This document shows, piece by piece, positions 4,826 through 7,065 of a stretch of DNA of 7,065 nt. Made by a program: the position numbers and the translations under genes. This DNA is from Candidatus Hermodarchaeota archaeon (GTDB lineage: Archaea > Asgardarchaeota > Hermodarchaeia > Hermodarchaeales > Hermodarchaeaceae), in the NCBI GenBank assembly GCA_016840595.1, contig JAEOSA010000101.1:1-7065 (forward strand), in the 5' to 3' direction. The notes beneath the pieces are model-generated. The model ran no database searches, was not told the DNA's origin, and was given only the letters and a program-made list of their open reading frames with translations. Each line of letters begins with the position of its first letter. Positions within the stretch are counted from its first letter, which is position 1.

Positions 4826-6250
4826 ATGATTCCTACTCGTTCAAAAATCGTCTGCACGATTGGACCTGCTTGTGAACGTACTAAGACACTCCTTGAGATG
4901 GCGCAGGCGGGAATGGACGTTTTACGCTTGAATCTCTCCCACGGGACACTCGATGAGCATCGTGACCGATTCCAACGTATTCGAAAACATCTACCAAGTA
5001 GACCAATAATTATGGATTTAGAGGGTCCCCGTGTTCGGATCGGTGAAATGGCACAGGTCGTCATATTGAATGATGGCGATAACATCACATTGACCACAGA
5101 GGAAATTGAAGGTGATGCCACACGCGTGTCTGTTTCGTTGAAGACATTACCTAAGGCAATTGATGCAGGCCAGAGCATCTTCGTAAATGACGGAATTATC
5201 GAACTTCATGTGGACAAGATTAAAGACAACGAAATTTTCTGCACGGTTGTAACTGGGGGGGAAATTAGCAGTAACAAAGGAGTGAATGTTCCTGGAGTTG
5301 ATTTGGGAATAGAAGTCCCAACTACCCAAGATATGGAACACCTGAAGGTTATCGCCGAACTTCAACCTGATTTTGTGGCTGTATCCGCAGTGAAACGGGC
5401 TAGCGAAGTAGAAACGGTGAGTAAGTTCCTCATGAATGAAGGCATCGATATACCCATAATTTCAAAAATTGAACATAAAATGGGCATCGATAACTTTGAT
5501 GCCATCCTGGATGTAAGCCACGGTGTTATGGTGGCTCGTGGAGATTTAGGAGTGGAAATTCCTCCTGAACAAGTTCCCCTCCTGCAAAAGGAGATTGTAC
5601 GGAAGTGTAACCAAGCTGGTAAACCAGTTATTGTTGCGACTCAGATGCTCGAATCCATGGTTCGAAATTCACGTCCAACACGAGCTGAAACAAGTGACGT
5701 GGCCAACGCGATTCTCGATGGTGCGGATGCAGTGATGCTCTCCGCGGAAACCGCTATAGGAAAGCATCCCGTCGCAGCAGTTCGAGTGATGGAAACTATT
5801 GGCTGCTCTATCATTCCCTCTTTCCCTCAACGTGATCTGTCCTATTATGACTCAGGGAAATATTTAGTTGCTGAGGAATTGGGTCGAGCCTTGGTGACCA
5901 TTGCCAAAAACTTGGAGGTTCGAACCGTTCTCGTCTTTACTATGGCTGGGTATTCAGCGCGCATGGTTTCCAAGTATCGACCTCCAGTTCGCATAATTGC
6001 CAGCACTCCGCATCCCCAGGTCCACCGACAAATGAAATTACTTTGGGGAACTGAAAGCATTCTAGTCAAACATCACGAAAACTTAGACAAGCTTCTCTTA
6101 ACCATCCTCAAACAACTACACAAAGATCAAGTCATCTCTTCTAAAGAACGCCTCATTGTGGTCCGAGCCTCCCCACTAGTCCCAGGAAAAACCAATATCA
6201 TCGAAGTCTTCACAGTCGAAGAAGTCCTTAAAGCTAAACTCAAACGCTAA
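4826..6250 (+). CDS. pyk: Pyruvate kinase, potassium-independent signature
   Basis: Pyruvate kinase makes pyruvate and ATP from phosphoenolpyruvate and ADP at the end of glycolysis in the cytosol. The 474-residue product is full length: barrel A domain with TRSKIVCTIGPA (4-15) and VLRLNLSHG (32-40), B domain about 74-155, rest of the barrel to about 330, then the C domain ending VPGKTNIIEV (452-461). Catalytic features are present: R34, N36, S38, D64, K214 with E216 in SKIE, MVARGDLGVEIP (235-246) including metal ligand D240, ATQMLESM (271-278), PTRAETSDVANA (284-295). The cation loop is DLEGPRVRIG (64-73) rather than DTKGPEIRTG; Leu, Ile and a basic residue replacing the glutamate are the pattern of K+-independent enzymes, though family members usually have Gln and Lys where this one has Glu66 and Arg69. 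H232 replaces the usual Asp in SDGIMVARGD. No C-terminal PEP-utilising domain. Own promoter and GGTGA; the HEAT gene converges 37 bp away. Confidence 0.97.
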   Translation: MIPTRSKIVCTIGPACERTKTLLEMAQAGMDVLRLNLSHGTLDEHRDRFQRIRKHLPSRPIIMDLEGPRVRIGEMAQVVILNDGDNITLTTEEIEGDATRVSVSLKTLPKAIDAGQSIFVNDGIIELHVDKIKDNEIFCTVVTGGEISSNKGVNVPGVDLGIEVPTTQDMEHLKVIAELQPDFVAVSAVKRASEVETVSKFLMNEGIDIPIISKIEHKMGIDNFDAILDVSHGVMVARGDLGVEIPPEQVPLLQKEIVRKCNQAGKPVIVATQMLESMVRNSRPTRAETSDVANAILDGADAVMLSAETAIGKHPVAAVRVMETIGCSIIPSFPQRDLSYYDSGKYLVAEELGRALVTIAKNLEVRTVLVFTMAGYSARMVSKYRPPVRIIASTPHPQVHRQMKLLWGTESILVKHHENLDKLLLTILKQLHKDQVISSKERLIVVRASPLVPGKTNIIEVFTVEEVLKAKLKR

Positions 6251-6287
6251 AACCCTACACCAGTTTGGAACTACTCTGGGTACAAGT

Positions 6288-6749
6288 TTATGACAGCGCT
6301 TCTTCTCGTTTTTCGCCAAGTAATAACAAGGCTAACACGGCTCGTTTTCTAACCGTTTCATCCGAATCTCGTAAAGTCTGATTAAGCGGGGTTATCGCCC
6401 GTGGATCACCAAGAAGCCCCAGGGCTAACGCAGCCTCTTCTCGGACGGTCTTATTTCGATCCCTGAGAGCTTTGATAAGAGGATCAACAGCTCGGCTGTC
6501 TCCCAGCAATCCTAAGGATAAGGCTGCACACCGTCGAACACCAAAGGCTGAATCTTGAAGGGCATTAATGAGCGGTTCGACAGCGCGTGAATCTCCCAAC
6601 TTCCCCAAGGTGGTAGCCGCTTGACGACGTTTCCCAGCCGCTTTGTAGTGTAGGGCTCGGAGGTGCTGATCAACTCTATTGCTTTTAGGGGGTGGAGTAG
6701 TGGTATCCCTCTTTTTGAGGACGTCATTTTCCCGCTTACGTTGGCCCAA
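6288..6749 (-). CDS. Small HEAT-repeat (PBS-lyase-like) protein
   Basis: The 153-residue protein has a charged, probably disordered N-terminus (1-26, with Lys/Arg-rich start and TTTPPP) followed by tandem 31-residue helical repeats starting near residues 40, 71, 102 and 133. Each unit follows the pattern VR(x)3A(x)2LG(x)LGD(S/P)RA(V/I)(x)PL(x)3L(x)D, the HEAT/PBS-lyase type; the last unit is cut after its first helix (LLLLGEKREEAL). Such repeats are protein-binding scaffolds, and nothing here indicates an enzyme. No membrane segment is present. The start is TTG at 6749: the frame is closed by a stop at 6798-6800 and has no ATG or GTG, while GGAG lies 8 nt before the TTG. The partner and role are unknown. 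It is divergent from the CoA-transferase gene and convergent with pyruvate kinase; neither placement shows a functional link. Confidence 0.8.
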   Translation of the reverse strand: MGQRKRENDVLKKRDTTTPPPKSNRVDQHLRALHYKAAGKRRQAATTLGKLGDSRAVEPLINALQDSAFGVRRCAALSLGLLGDSRAVDPLIKALRDRNKTVREEAALALGLLGDPRAITPLNQTLRDSDETVRKRAVLALLLLGEKREEALS

Positions 6750-6757
6750 CCTCGTAT

Positions 6758-6761
6758 CTCC
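6758..6761 (-). promoter_or_regulatory. Ribosome binding site GGAG deciding the TTG start at 6749
   Basis: On the minus strand GGAG is followed by 8 nt (ATACGAGG) and TTG. It is the only recognisable site near any usable start codon in this frame. Confidence 0.5.
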
Positions 6762-6794
6762 AAAGCCTACTGAGACATTAATAGGATTGTCTGG

Positions 6795-6804
6795 TTTTTA
6801 AATT
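6795..6804 (-). promoter_or_regulatory. Candidate TATA box for the HEAT-repeat gene
   Basis: The minus strand reads AATTTAAAAA. Initiation about 25 nt downstream (near 6773) would leave a 24-nt leader with the GGAG site. The divergent region 6750-6921 otherwise holds only the forward signals for the CoA-transferase gene. Confidence 0.35.
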
Positions 6805-6839
6805 GATAAGATAGTGCCATTATGCGAATAGTCATTGAA

Positions 6840-6850
6840 TACTATACTTT
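6840..6850 (+). promoter_or_regulatory. Candidate TATA box for the CoA-transferase gene
   Basis: TACTATACTTT would direct initiation near 6871, about 50 nt before the ATG at 6922. The CTTTTTACC stretch at about 6873 is an alternative that would give a leader of about 22 nt; the sequence does not decide between them. Confidence 0.3.
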
Positions 6851-6909
6851 CAACGAAGCAAGCCTTTTTACCACCATTCACCGCCAATAGTGCAAGTCAA
6901 TTTTCCCAT

Positions 6910-6914
6910 GGTGA
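6910..6914 (+). promoter_or_regulatory. Ribosome binding site GGTGA(TT), fixes start at 6922
   Basis: GGTGATT is the longest anti-16S match in the window. The GGTGA core is 7 nt from the ATG at 6922, as at 2212 and 4814. Confidence 0.75.
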
Positions 6915-6921
6915 TTGCAAC

Positions 6922-7065
6922 ATGACAGAACCTGCAGAAGAAGACAAGCGGATTACCTTGGAAGAAGCAGTGAAGAAGGTCCATGATGGTGCACACATAG
7001 CCTGGGGCGGGTTTGGTTACCAACGCCCACCCGAAGCCTTTGCAATGGAACTCATCGGCCAAGAG
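6922..7065 (+). CDS. Class I CoA-transferase alpha subunit (glutaconate CoA-transferase A-like), C-terminus outside window
   Basis: Only the first 48 codons are inside the window and the frame is open to the right edge. The product starts MTEPAEEDKRITLEEAVKKV, then HDGAHIAWGGFGYQRPPEAF (residues 21-40) and AMELIG. The order 'ITLEEAV + hxxDGxxIAxGGF + RPPxAFAxEL' is the N-terminus of the alpha subunit of class I CoA-transferases; GGF is the oxyanion/CoA-site loop region. These alpha/beta enzymes move CoA between a thioester and a free carboxylic acid. Glutaconate, 3-oxoacid or related acids are all possible; GctA-like is the closest by eye. A beta subunit gene is expected just downstream, beyond the window. 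The start is supported by GGTGATT with a 7-nt spacer. The catalytic glutamate lies in the beta subunit in this class and cannot be checked. Confidence 0.85.
   Translation, partial: MTEPAEEDKRITLEEAVKKVHDGAHIAWGGFGYQRPPEAFAMELIGQE

Noticed and set aside
6260..6279. CCAG...CTGG arms between pyruvate kinase and the HEAT gene as a terminator
   Set aside because: Only 4-bp arms with a 12-nt loop and no T-run; archaeal terminators rely on T-tracts, and none is evident here.
6512..6763. Minus-strand frame with an ATG at 6763, upstream of the TTG of the HEAT gene
   Set aside because: It runs in another frame across the HEAT repeats and gives a non-repetitive, low-quality product; the HEAT frame itself is unmistakable.
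6868..7062. Minus-strand frame opposite the CoA-transferase start
   Set aside because: It is antisense to a well-supported coding region with GGTGATT and family motifs, and has no motif of its own.

Overview
The window looks like a piece of an archaeal chromosome. Three forward genes (2224, 4826, 6922) have the archaeal Shine-Dalgarno core GGTGA exactly 7 nt before ATG. Archaeal-style A/T boxes lie upstream of most genes. The gene content also fits: an F420-type luciferase-like oxidoreductase, a MoaD/SAMP-like beta-grasp protein ending in Gly-Gly, and a pyruvate kinase with the potassium-independent signature. An Asgard lineage (Thorarchaeota-like) or another mesophilic, acetogenic or heterotrophic archaeon is my guess only; no rRNA or lineage marker is present.

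Layout, left to right: the C-terminal part of an LLM-family F420-dependent oxidoreductase (+, cut by the left edge); a pentapeptide-repeat membrane protein with a Cys/His-rich N-terminus and a degenerate ion-channel-like C-terminus (-); a polytopic HGSNAT/DUF1624-type acyltransferase (+), followed 45 bp later by a leaderless NMT1/SsuA-like substrate-binding protein (+); a MoaD/ThiS/SAMP-like protein (-); pyruvate kinase (+); a small HEAT-repeat protein (-); and the first 48 codons of a class I CoA-transferase alpha subunit (+, cut by the right edge). Strand order is + - + + - + - +. Convergent pairs are extremely tight (4-bp overlap, 5-bp gap, 37-bp gap). All promoter signals fall in three divergent intergenic regions: 1997-2223, 4650-4825 and 6750-6921.

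The genes do not form one obvious pathway. Pyruvate kinase and the CoA-transferase are central and organic-acid metabolism enzymes. The acyltransferase and substrate-binding protein are the only plausible co-transcribed pair. No mobile element, CRISPR array, tRNA, rRNA or phage signal was seen, and I did not find a convincing new multi-gene system. The best leads are the channel-like pentapeptide protein whose K+ filter is not recognisable, the substrate-binding protein with no signal peptide and no transporter partners, the unusual cation-site residues of pyruvate kinase, and a perfect inverted repeat in the pyruvate kinase promoter.
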